Shown piece by piece: positions 1 through 5,045 of a stretch of 7,346 nucleotides of DNA. The notes beneath the pieces are model-generated. The model searched no databases and was not told the DNA's origin. It worked only from the letters and a program-made list of their open reading frames with translations. Both the position numbers and the translations under genes were made by a program. Source of the stretch: an uncultured Clostridia bacterium (lineage in GTDB: Bacteria; Bacillota; Clostridia; Oscillospirales; CAG-272); contig CANQMJ010000122.1 in NCBI GenBank assembly GCA_947624945.1, positions 1 through 7,346 of the forward strand, in the 5' to 3' direction. Position 1 is the stretch's first letter; the number at the start of each line of letters is the position of its first letter.

Positions 1-133
1 GCGTAGATTTGCCCGATCCGTTCGGACCGAGGAGCGCGTGTATGCCCGGCTCGAGCGTCACGGTGAAGTCTGACAGCGCACGATTTTTCCCGTATGATTT
101 TGATATGCCGTTTATGTTTACGGAAATTCCCAT
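1..133 (-). CDS. ABC transporter ATP-binding protein (N-terminal 44 codons only)
   Basis: This is the start of an ABC-type ATPase, the cytoplasmic subunit that hydrolyses ATP to power a membrane transporter. The gene runs off the left edge, so only about 44 residues are visible. They begin [15 protein letters not shown], typical of the first strands of the ABC domain, including the A-loop tyrosine (SYG) that stacks on the ATP adenine. They reach GPNGSGKST, a canonical Walker A motif, at about residues 36-44. The start is the ATG at 131-133, preceded by a GAGGGG Shine-Dalgarno 8 nt upstream that overlaps the stop codon of the lipoprotein gene before it. Only 12 bp separate the genes, so co-transcription and translational coupling are likely. 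A permease gene probably follows outside the window. The substrate cannot be told, and the ATPase could belong to an exporter (ABC-2 type) or another class. Confidence 0.93.
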   Translation of the reverse strand, partial: MGISVNINGISKSYGKNRALSDFTVTLEPGIHALLGPNGSGKST

Positions 134-145
134 TTCAATATCCCC

Positions 146-1654
146 TCACTGTAAAAAGCCGTCGTATGCGCGTATCTTCCCGCTCCCGAGCTCTATTTCA
201 AGAGTGGCGGTGTGCTGCACGCCTCCCCAGTAAATGACGACGTAGTGATCGTCGTCCTCCCTCTCCGTCTCCCCGGTAAAGACGGGATCGGTTATCCTGA
301 TATCGACGATCTCGTCGTCCGCATAGATTATTTCGGGCGACTTCCCGTAAACGGCATATTTTTCAACTACGGTCTCGCGCCTCCCGGTCTCTGTGTCATA
401 GCGGTAAAGCGCCGTGTCAAAATCGGCGTTATCATCGCCTTCCACGCCCTCGTGGACGAGATAGTAGACATAGTTTTTGTATACATATATGCCTGTGCCG
501 CGCACGTTTTCGATGATCGTCTGCTCCTCACAGGAGTCGGAGGACAAGTCGAGCGCGCATATATCGCACGTATCATCATCACGGTACCGCTTGAAGAGCA
601 CCTTATCGCCGCACATCGTGCGGAACGCCCACACGTCGTAATTATCGAGCTTTGTGATTAGCTTTCTGTCTTTGAGGTCGGCGGAACAACTGAAAACGGC
701 GCCGTCGTCGGCGAAGATGATGATGCGCCCGTCATATACGCCCACGGCGTTCACGTGACATTTATAATCGAATACGGAATATTCCCCGGTCGCGCAGTCC
801 ACCGCGACTTCGATCCCGGTGGAAGAGTTCGGTTCTCCTGCGCAATATACGATCCCGTTATAGTAAAGGTCGACGTCGTCGAGGACCGCACCCGAAAATG
901 GGACTTTCAGCACGGCGCGGCGCGTCCCGCGGTTCAGGTCATATTCAAACAGGAGCGATACCTGGCTGCCGACGATGGGATGAAGAGCGCCGCTGTCATA
1001 CGCGAACCAATTATCAGAGAGGCCGTACATTCCCTTTTCCGGAGCGCCTATCGCCGTGTGGACGGCGTACATCCTGCTCTCGCCGGGCATACTCTCGGGC
1101 TCGACGAGCAGCGGCGCGGACAGCGTATTCCCGCCGAGCGACCGGAGCCCTTGGCTGTTGAAATGTGCGATAAAGCTCACGCACCACGGCACATCGTGCG
1201 CGCACCCCTCGACCGTGCAGAACGGCTCGGCAGTTCTTTCCCCGTCGAGCCGGAGGATGCGGAGGTCCTCGTGCAGCGGCAATTCGTTAATGTTCATGAT
1301 GACAACGGAATTCTTCCCCCTCAGAGGCAGCAGGAGCGGCTGCTTTCTTTGATACGCAGCTCCGTCGTCGAGGACGAGGGCGCCGTCTTCCGTGCCGTTA
1401 TACGCACCGTAATAGAGACGCTTTATCTCTGCATCCGGGTCGTCGTCGTCGATCGGAGGCACCGTCGGCACTTCTATCAGCGATCCGCCACGGCTGCTCC
1501 CGGCGTTCGGTCCCGGCAGGACCGCCTCAGCCGCTGCCGTATCCGTCTCCGTTTCGGACGTACCCGCGCATCCGCCGCATAAGAGAAGCTGCGAAAGCAG
1601 AAGCACCGATACGAGCGCCGACGCGCAGATGCGCCTTGTTTTTGCTTTTTTCAT
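146..1654 (-). CDS. Predicted lipoprotein with beta-propeller-like repeats, 502 aa
   Basis: Extracytoplasmic lipoprotein of unknown function. The N-terminus has basic residues (MKKAKTRR), a hydrophobic stretch (LVSVLLLSQLLL) and a lipobox-like CGGC. Cys29 is the likely lipidated residue, although Cys at position -3 is unusual. A Ser/Thr/Glu/Ala/Gly-rich linker and an acidic run (DDDDPD) follow, as expected for a surface tether. The rest has repeated short beta-strand units (YNGIVYCAG, YDGRIIIFADDG, YKNYVYYLVHEG, ALYRYDTETG) like the blades of a DUF5050-type propeller; this fold is inferred. C146-x4-C151-x-H153-x4-C158 matches a motif in the gene upstream. I chose the ATG at 1652-1654 over an in-frame GTG at 1664-1666, because that GTG lies inside the Shine-Dalgarno. 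It follows the paralogous 424-aa lipoprotein gene and precedes the ABC ATPase gene, suggesting a role at a transporter, for example in binding, sensing or immunity. Confidence 0.85.
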   Translation of the reverse strand: MKKAKTRRICASALVSVLLLSQLLLCGGCAGTSETETDTAAAEAVLPGPNAGSSRGGSLIEVPTVPPIDDDDPDAEIKRLYYGAYNGTEDGALVLDDGAAYQRKQPLLLPLRGKNSVVIMNINELPLHEDLRILRLDGERTAEPFCTVEGCAHDVPWCVSFIAHFNSQGLRSLGGNTLSAPLLVEPESMPGESRMYAVHTAIGAPEKGMYGLSDNWFAYDSGALHPIVGSQVSLLFEYDLNRGTRRAVLKVPFSGAVLDDVDLYYNGIVYCAGEPNSSTGIEVAVDCATGEYSVFDYKCHVNAVGVYDGRIIIFADDGAVFSCSADLKDRKLITKLDNYDVWAFRTMCGDKVLFKRYRDDDTCDICALDLSSDSCEEQTIIENVRGTGIYVYKNYVYYLVHEGVEGDDNADFDTALYRYDTETGRRETVVEKYAVYGKSPEIIYADDEIVDIRITDPVFTGETEREDDDHYVVIYWGGVQHTATLEIELGSGKIRAYDGFLQ

Positions 1655-1661
1655 ATTATTT

Positions 1662-1672
1662 ATCACCGCCTT
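1662..1672 (-). promoter_or_regulatory. Shine-Dalgarno that sets the start of the 502-aa lipoprotein
   Basis: On the minus strand this reads AAGGCGGTGAT, matching the full 16S anti-Shine-Dalgarno complement (AAGGAGGTGAT) at all but one base. It is 7 nt before the ATG at 1654. It swallows the in-frame GTG at 1664-1666, which is therefore unlikely to be an initiator. It lies 7 nt past the stop codon of the upstream lipoprotein gene. Confidence 0.75.
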
Positions 1673-1679
1673 TGTTTTT

Positions 1680-2954
1680 TCAATACCACGACCAAGAAGT
1701 CCACACGCCGTCGACCGCGACCGTCGTATGCCAGATCACATCCCACTCGCCCGTCTCTATATCGCAGGCACACATATAGTTGGCCGTGCCGGTATTTTTG
1801 CACGTCTCGGGGTTTTTGTACTGATGTCCGTAGAAAATGACCTTCCCGTCCGCGATGTCGAAGATATCGTAAAACGACGTCCCGCAGTCGGAAAAGCAGA
1901 CCTCGCTTTCGTCATTTTCCGCGTCATACCGATATAGCGTACCGCCGTCATAAGAGAAGACGTCCGCGACCCTGCCGCCGAGCTCGATTTTTCCGAGGTC
2001 TTTATAGTCCCAAAGCGTATAGTATAAGTCACCGTCATACGGTTTGCAGCGGCACACATCCGTCGCCACGAGCTTTGCTCCCGCGCCCGTATCGTCAAGG
2101 TCGACGGAATACATGTCGCAGACGGACATCGTCGATATCGGCGCATCGTCGCTCGCCTTGCGGTCGTTGACGGCGTAATAGAGGCGCCCGCCGTCAACAA
2201 AAGCATTGAGAGTAGGCATAAAATCCCCGCAGTCGTATTCTTCTCTCACATCGGAAAGCGAAAGATCGCAGCTTTTTATTTTACCTCTGCCCGTTATGTA
2301 ATAGACCCTGCCGTTCCAAATGCCTATGACCGACGAGGGCGAGTCCTCGTCGACCTCCGAATATTCCCCGGTTTCAAGATCGAGCACACCTGCGGCTGTC
2401 TTTGAATAATAGTCGGCGGTGAGATAGATCTTTCCGTCCAAACAGTATGCGTTTTTCACTGTGTCACAGTAAAGCTCCGCCAAAATGCTGCCCTCTCCGG
2501 TCATAACGTCGTATACTCTTACGACGAGTGAGCCCTCGTTTGCTTCGTCGGAAACAAGACCGTTGTTTTCAAACTTACCGTGGGAGCCGAACGTGAACAC
2601 AAGCGGGTCGTCCCTCCCATCCGGCTTGACGACAAGGGTTGAGGCGGCGTAGTACGATATTGCGGGGCAGTTGTTGTCGGAGTGCTCGCAGAGCGGATCA
2701 TAGCATGCGTAATATGCTTCTCCCGGGTCGTCAAGATATGCGCACGCAAGGGGCCAGTTCCCGAAGAAAGCGTCCTTGAGCCACGTAAAATATACCGCCC
2801 CGTCCGCATAATGCTGCGAGGAATAAACTACCCCGTCATGCGGGAATATGCTCTCTTTTGCGCACCCCGAAAGCGGGAGCACAGACAGCATCAAACCGAG
2901 CGCCGCAGCTCTCAAAAGTGTTCTTTTGCGATGTTTTGATGTCATGCACTTCAT
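1680..2954 (-). CDS. Predicted lipoprotein with beta-propeller-like repeats, 424 aa
   Basis: First gene of the leftward operon, encoding an extracytoplasmic lipoprotein of unknown function. The signal peptide is clear: basic KHRKR, hydrophobic LLRAAALGLMLSVLP, then a canonical lipobox LSGC with lipidated Cys31. The mature part carries repeated beta-strand units with aromatic and acidic motifs (DGKIYLTADYY, NGRVYYITGRG, DGGRLYYAVND, YDGDLYYTLWDY, GTLYRYDAEND, DGKVIFYGHQ), suggesting a propeller. Residues 84-96 hold C-x4-C-x-H-x4-C (CYDPLCEHSDNNC). Several stretches align with the next gene, for example LETGEYSEV...GIWNGRVYYI against CATGEYSVF...GVYDGRIIIF, so the two are diverged tandem paralogues. 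The start is the ATG at 2952-2954, with AAAGGA 10 nt upstream. A second in-frame ATG at 2943-2945 has a poorer context. The ligand is unknown. Lipoprotein status is well supported; the fold is inferred. Confidence 0.87.
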   Translation of the reverse strand: MKCMTSKHRKRTLLRAAALGLMLSVLPLSGCAKESIFPHDGVVYSSQHYADGAVYFTWLKDAFFGNWPLACAYLDDPGEAYYACYDPLCEHSDNNCPAISYYAASTLVVKPDGRDDPLVFTFGSHGKFENNGLVSDEANEGSLVVRVYDVMTGEGSILAELYCDTVKNAYCLDGKIYLTADYYSKTAAGVLDLETGEYSEVDEDSPSSVIGIWNGRVYYITGRGKIKSCDLSLSDVREEYDCGDFMPTLNAFVDGGRLYYAVNDRKASDDAPISTMSVCDMYSVDLDDTGAGAKLVATDVCRCKPYDGDLYYTLWDYKDLGKIELGGRVADVFSYDGGTLYRYDAENDESEVCFSDCGTSFYDIFDIADGKVIFYGHQYKNPETCKNTGTANYMCACDIETGEWDVIWHTTVAVDGVWTSWSWY

Positions 2955-3065
2955 TTTTTCGGCGTCCTTTCATGCTACGTAAAGCGATAATATACCTCAT
3001 GCATGGCGATACTGCATTTTTCCGTGATCCGGCGGCGTATCCGCCACATACTTTTTTATCACATA

Positions 3066-3086
3066 ATACTATATCACACGTAGTAT
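3066..3086. promoter_or_regulatory. Inverted repeat over the operon's -10 and spacer (possible operator)
   Basis: ATACTA (3066-3071), 9 nt, then TAGTAT (3081-3086) form a perfect 6-bp inverted repeat covering the -10 box and half the spacer of the leftward promoter. This placement suits a dimeric repressor blocking RNA polymerase. Some ABC transporter operons of Gram-positive bacteria are controlled this way by GntR/YtrA-type regulators. No regulator gene is in the window, so the assignment is inference. Confidence 0.35.
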
Positions 3087-3097
3087 GCTCTTGTCAA
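3068..3097 (-). promoter_or_regulatory. Sigma-A promoter of the lipoprotein/ABC operon
   Basis: Reading leftward, TTGACA (complement of 3092-3097) is separated by 18 nt from TATAGT (complement of 3068-3073). A TGA directly before the -10 makes it an extended -10 promoter. Transcription would start near 3061 and leave a leader of about 105 nt before the ATG at 2954. The leader contains a small hairpin (GGCGG/CCGCC, 3031-3045) and no recognisable riboswitch. Confidence 0.7.
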
Positions 3098-3146
3098 GCG
3101 TAAATCGAAATAAGCGGAATATTTTCACATATGCAGAAGATTCACC

Positions 3147-3171
3147 ACACTTTCCGCTTTGCGAAAAGTGT
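3147..3171. repeat. Hairpin-forming inverted repeat
   Basis: ACACTTT (3147-3153) pairs with AAAGTGT (3165-3171), and inside it CGC pairs with GCG across a TTT loop after one C/A mismatch. No T-run follows on either strand, so it is not a classic terminator. It lies about 50 bp upstream of the -35 box of the lipoprotein operon. Its function is unknown. Confidence 0.5.
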
Positions 3172-3251
3172 AAGACGGCTTCGAGTGCAACGAGAAGACG
3201 TTACACAAACATTTCCGCGATGTGAAAGCGCCGTCGGCAAAGTTATGGTAA

Positions 3252-3400
3252 CGAGCCGTAAGGCTTCGCAACTCCACCTATGCGCACAACGCTCGTTCGA
3301 TGTTCGGCGCTGTAGCAAACGGGCGTCGTGCCGTAGGCTTCGCAGCTCCACCTATGCGCAACATACTCATGCGCTGCTCGGCACTCCCAGCGTTAAACGG
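3252..3400. repeat. Two diverged direct repeat copies of about 70 bp
   Basis: Copy A begins near 3252 and copy B near 3327. Their best-conserved cores are 3255-3284 and 3330-3359: GCCGT, AGGCTTCGCA, then CTCCACCTATGCGCA, with one indel and one substitution. Similarity weakens but continues, with CTCG/CTCA, TTCGGC/CTCGGC and a final AAACGG in both. The period is about 75 bp. The copies lie in different frames and show no coding signal. They may be a tandem duplication of an intergenic repeat family, which cannot be confirmed from one window. Confidence 0.7.
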
Positions 3401-3535
3401 AGACACGACGCTCGGACGGCGCTCTCGCCCCGTCGCGAGGGAGCTGTTATGCCAAAGCGATAACGCGGTCTGCGCCCTGTTGCCTTTTATGACGCTGACT
3501 CGATAACATCGACGAACACACGGGAGCCTCTTTCG

Positions 3536-3585
3536 GGTTCGACAAGGGGGACTTTCTTGCGAGAAAGTCCCCCTTGTCAAAAACC
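3536..3585. repeat. Long perfect hairpin (REP-like intergenic element)
   Basis: Positions 3541-3557 (GACAAGGGGGACTTTCT) are exactly complementary to 3562-3578 around a TGCG tetraloop, giving a 17-bp stem. After a C/AAA internal bulge, GGTT (3536-3539) also pairs with AACC (3582-3585). Neither strand has a T-run after the stem, so this is not a standard intrinsic terminator. The strong symmetry and intergenic location fit a REP/MITE-like repetitive palindrome. An unusual transcription barrier between the divergent promoters is possible. Confidence 0.75.
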
Positions 3586-3749
3586 TATTTGTAGGTGTGA
3601 AAGACGTCACCACGTCAGGTAGTAAAAGGTAGCTGCCGGTGGGTGCAGACTGTACGAACATCCGCGGTGAGCGGCAGTTCGCAGCTATGGCAACGGGCGA
3701 GCGATAACGTGAAAAGTAAAAAAACAATACATAAATTTGTGAAAAACAC

Positions 3750-3778
3750 TTGACAAATCACGAAAAATGTGGTATAAT
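3750..3778 (+). promoter_or_regulatory. Near-perfect sigma-A promoter P1
   Basis: TTGACA (3750-3755), a 17-nt spacer and TATAAT (3773-3778), both hexamers perfect, with TGG directly before the -10 (extended -10). The start would be near 3785. No convincing ORF begins in the next 250 bp except the IS transposase. The sequence closely resembles the transketolase promoter P2, including ACACTTGACAA and AATATAGRCAG at identical spacing. Confidence 0.8.
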
Positions 3779-3784
3779 ATAGGC

Positions 3785-3905
3785 AGTTAAGGAGATACGG
3801 TACGCGAAGGTGAGGCGAGGGCATTGACGCGGAAAGTACGGAAGATGGGTGTTGCGGACGCGGAAAGAGTTTTGAAAAGTGCGGGCAGGCTTTTCAAAAG
3901 TTTTT
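3785..3905 (+). ncRNA. Candidate short orphan transcript from P1
   Basis: P1 should start a transcript near 3785 that meets a stem-loop with a T-run at 3870-3905, giving an RNA of about 120 nt. It contains AAGGAG at 3789-3794 without a start codon at usable distance, and an 11-bp direct repeat (GACGCGGAAAG at 3826-3836 and 3857-3867). I recognise no riboswitch or known small RNA family. Alternatively a small protein is made: an ATG at 3845-3847 opens a 30-codon frame (MGVADAERVLKSAGRLF...) that now stops in the IS at 3937, though its ribosome binding site is weak. Before the IS inserted, that frame would have continued into the transketolase promoter. Confidence 0.4.
3870..3905 (+). terminator. 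Terminator-like stem-loop after the P1 transcript
   Basis: TTTTGAAAAG (3870-3879) and CTTTTCAAAA (3890-3899) pair perfectly around a 10-nt loop and are followed by G and five T (3901-3905). The stem is AT-rich, so it may be a leaky terminator or attenuator. The first copy of the IS direct repeat begins at the last T of the run. Confidence 0.5.
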
Positions 3906-3930
3906 GCGGCGAAAAGTTCACCGCTCAAAC
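3905..3930. repeat. Left copy of the 26-bp direct repeat flanking the IS
   Basis: The 26 bases, from TGCGGCGAAA to CACCGCTCAAAC, are repeated without mismatch at 4987-5012 and abut the left IS end exactly. This is the expected pattern of a target site duplication. Within it, 3906-3924 is an imperfect palindrome (GCGG/CCGC and GAA/TTC pair, with one C/A mismatch). Confidence 0.9.
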
Positions 3931-3956
3931 TGTATGATTACAATAGAAGTGTTACA
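3931..3956 (+). repeat. Left terminal inverted repeat of the IS
   Basis: These 26 bases match the complement of 4961-4986 at 20 positions without gaps. The outer TGTATG and an inner 11-bp block GAAGTGTTACA are identical, while the middle has diverged. Such bipartite ends are common: the inner block is usually bound by the transposase and the tip is cleaved. Confidence 0.88.
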
Positions 3957-4043
3957 GAAAGGGAAAAAGAGTGGCGAAAGAGAAAAACCTGTGATACAGT
4001 AAGGTTGCTGAAGCCAACTGTGTACAGGAGGATCTCAATCGCC

Positions 4044-4976
4044 ATGAAAAGTGTAACACAAGAAGTACTATATCGTCAAGCCCTAATTTTGTATGCAGAA
4101 AAACACGGAGTAACAAAAGCGGCGATCAGGTACAAGACAAACCGACAGTATATCTATCGTTGGATGCGTCGGTATGACGGAACGAAGGCTTCCCTGCAAA
4201 ACCGCTCACGTCGACCGCACCACCATCCGAATCAGCATACGGAAGAAGAATTACAGCTGATAGGAAACATGAGACGCCGCAACCCAAACGCGGGACTCGT
4301 CGTATTCTGGGTAAAGCTTCGCCAACGTGGCTACACACGCTCGATCACTGGACTGTACCGTGTGCTTCGCAGGCAAGGCGAGATGGCTGTAAAACCGCCG
4401 AATCCGAAGTATGTGCCTAAACCGTATGAGCAGATGCAGTATCCCGGGCAGAGAGTCCAGATCGACGTGAAATTCGTGCCGGAGTCATGCCTTGTGGGCG
4501 AGGCAAAAGGCAAGAAATTTTACCAGTATACTGCCATAGATGAGTACTCAAGATTCCGTTATCTCGAAGCCTTCGAGGAACACAGCACATACAGTTCCAC
4601 CGAATTTTTAGAGCATCTTATCAAGGCGTTTCCGTTCAAGATCGAGTGTGTTCAGACTGACAATGGCGCGGAGTTCACCAAGCGCCTGCTGCAGCAGGCG
4701 CGTCCGACGCCCACGATGTTCGAGGCGCGCCTCGAACATCGTGGCATCAAGCACAAGCTCATCAGACCTTACACTCCACGCCACAATGGCAAAGTTGAGC
4801 GCTCACACCGCAAAGACAACGAATACTTCTACGCTACCCACAAATTCTACTCTTTCAACGATTTCAAAAAGCAGCTTGCTGTTCACAGCTACAAATACAA
4901 CAATTTTCCCATGCGCCCTCTCGGCTGGCTCTCGCCTCGTGAATTTTTACATAATTTCTTTGTAACACTTCATTGA
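4044..4976 (+). CDS. DDE-type transposase (integrase core), 310 aa
   Basis: Catalyses excision and integration of the surrounding IS. An N-terminal helix-turn-helix region (about residues 5-50, LYAEKHGVTKAAIRYKTNRQYIYRWMRRYDG) would bind the terminal repeats. A basic, His-rich linker (RSRRPHHHPNQH) and a second helical region follow. The rve/RNase H-like core has Asp141 in QIDVKF, Asp206 in QTDNGAEF and Glu252 in HNGKVERSHRKDNE, so the catalytic triad is intact. The second Asp and Glu are 45 residues apart, longer than the DD35E of classical IS3/IS481 enzymes. I chose the ATG at 4044-4046 because AGGAGGA lies 11 nt upstream. An upstream GTG in frame at 3879 lies outside the element and lacks such a site. 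The stop is inside the right terminal repeat. Two perfect palindromes lie in the codons between the last two catalytic residues. Confidence 0.93.
   Translation: MKSVTQEVLYRQALILYAEKHGVTKAAIRYKTNRQYIYRWMRRYDGTKASLQNRSRRPHHHPNQHTEEELQLIGNMRRRNPNAGLVVFWVKLRQRGYTRSITGLYRVLRRQGEMAVKPPNPKYVPKPYEQMQYPGQRVQIDVKFVPESCLVGEAKGKKFYQYTAIDEYSRFRYLEAFEEHSTYSSTEFLEHLIKAFPFKIECVQTDNGAEFTKRLLQQARPTPTMFEARLEHRGIKHKLIRPYTPRHNGKVERSHRKDNEYFYATHKFYSFNDFKKQLAVHSYKYNNFPMRPLGWLSPREFLHNFFVTLH
4682..4701. repeat. 20-bp perfect palindrome within the transposase gene
   Basis: GCGCCTGCTG is followed immediately by its exact reverse complement, with no spacer. It encodes RLLQQAR of the transposase, just after the second catalytic Asp. 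It lies only 9 bp from the larger 34-bp palindrome. Confidence 0.9.
4711..4744. repeat. 34-bp perfect palindrome within the transposase gene
   Basis: CCACGATGTTCGAGGCG (4711-4727) is followed by its exact reverse complement (4728-4744) with no mismatch and no spacer. It encodes TMFEARLEHR and keeps the frame. Symmetry of this length is not expected by chance in coding DNA. It could form a cruciform in DNA or a very stable hairpin in the mRNA. Confidence 0.93.
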
Positions 4977-4986
4977 CAAACATACA
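4961..4986 (-). repeat. Right terminal inverted repeat of the IS
   Basis: Partner of the left end: on the minus strand it begins TGTATG and carries the shared GAAGTGTTACA block (complement of 4961-4971). It contains the transposase stop TGA (4974-4976) and an outward-facing TTGACA (4973-4978). No matching -10 lies in the adjacent DNA here. Confidence 0.88.
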
Positions 4987-5012
4987 TGCGGCGAAAAGTT
5001 CACCGCTCAAAC
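4987..5012. repeat. Right copy of the 26-bp direct repeat flanking the IS
   Basis: Identical over all 26 bases to 3905-3930 and abutting the right IS end exactly. Removing the IS plus one copy rejoins the upstream region to the transketolase promoter, whose -35 box starts only 5 bp after this repeat. Confidence 0.9.
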
Positions 5013-5016
5013 ACAC

Positions 5017-5045
5017 TTGACAACGGTGCATTATCATAGTAAAAT
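5017..5045 (+). promoter_or_regulatory. Sigma-A promoter P2 of the transketolase operon
   Basis: TTGACA (5017-5022), a 17-nt spacer, and TAAAAT (5040-5045). The start would be near 5052, leaving a leader of about 38 nt before the ATG at 5090. An AAAGGAG Shine-Dalgarno at 5075-5081 lies 8 nt before that ATG. The promoter is intact next to the IS and does not depend on IS sequence for its -35. Confidence 0.78.

Larger units (their letters stand above)
3098..3749. other. Non-coding intergenic stretch with repeats and hairpins
   Basis: About 650 bp with no convincing gene. Open frames exist on both strands, but none has a credible ribosome binding site, recognisable domain or coding-like composition. 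The two diverged repeat copies fall in different reading frames, which argues against a protein. The stretch contains the 3147-3171 hairpin, the approximately 70-bp direct repeat pair, a GC-rich imperfect stem near 3420-3445 (TCGC and GCGA around CCCGTC), and the long hairpin at 3536-3585. It separates the leftward lipoprotein promoter from the rightward P1 promoter. Confidence 0.6.
3931..4986 (+). mobile_element. Insertion sequence, 1056 bp, single DDE transposase
   Basis: Complete IS element bounded by imperfect terminal inverted repeats starting TGTATG, with perfect 26-bp direct repeats immediately outside. It carries one transposase gene covering most of its length, whose stop codon lies in the right repeat. 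The element looks less GC-rich than the transketolase genes beside it, consistent with acquisition from elsewhere. TGT/ACA ends and an integrase-like transposase fit the IS481/IS3-related superfamily. The long target duplication instead recalls the IS1202-type elements once grouped in ISNCY, for which duplications of about 24-29 bp are known. The family is therefore left open. It is apparently intact and, given identical flanking repeats, probably a recent insertion. Confidence 0.9.

Noticed and set aside
755..1582. 275-codon plus-strand open frame opposite the 502-aa lipoprotein
   Set aside because: The opposite frame has a signal peptide, lipobox, Shine-Dalgarno and a recognisable paralogue. 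This one has only Arg-rich shadow sequence.
1655..1666. GTG start giving a 506-aa lipoprotein
   Set aside because: The GTG is part of the AAGGCGGTGAT Shine-Dalgarno for the ATG at 1654, so ribosomes would initiate at the ATG.
3252..3400. Short CRISPR array
   Set aside because: There are only two diverged copies, of about 70 bp. CRISPR needs several near-identical 23-47 bp repeats with unique spacers, and no cas gene is present.
3131..3463. 110-codon plus-strand open frame in the intergenic region
   Set aside because: The two repeat copies are read in different frames within it, which is not expected of a protein repeat. No Shine-Dalgarno or domain is seen.
3278..3727. 149-codon minus-strand open frame in the intergenic region
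   Set aside because: It reads through the hairpin and both direct repeats, has no recognisable domain and no ribosome binding site, and its composition is Arg/Ser-rich as in spurious translations of repeats.
3879..4043. N-terminal extension of the transposase from a GTG at 3879
   Set aside because: That start lies outside the IS and inside the upstream hairpin. The ATG at 4044 has AGGAGGA upstream and the helix-turn-helix region begins just after it.
4973..5001. Hybrid promoter from the outward TTGACA in the right IS end
   Set aside because: No -10-like hexamer occurs at 16-18 bp spacing, and the transketolase genes have their own complete promoter 40 bp downstream.
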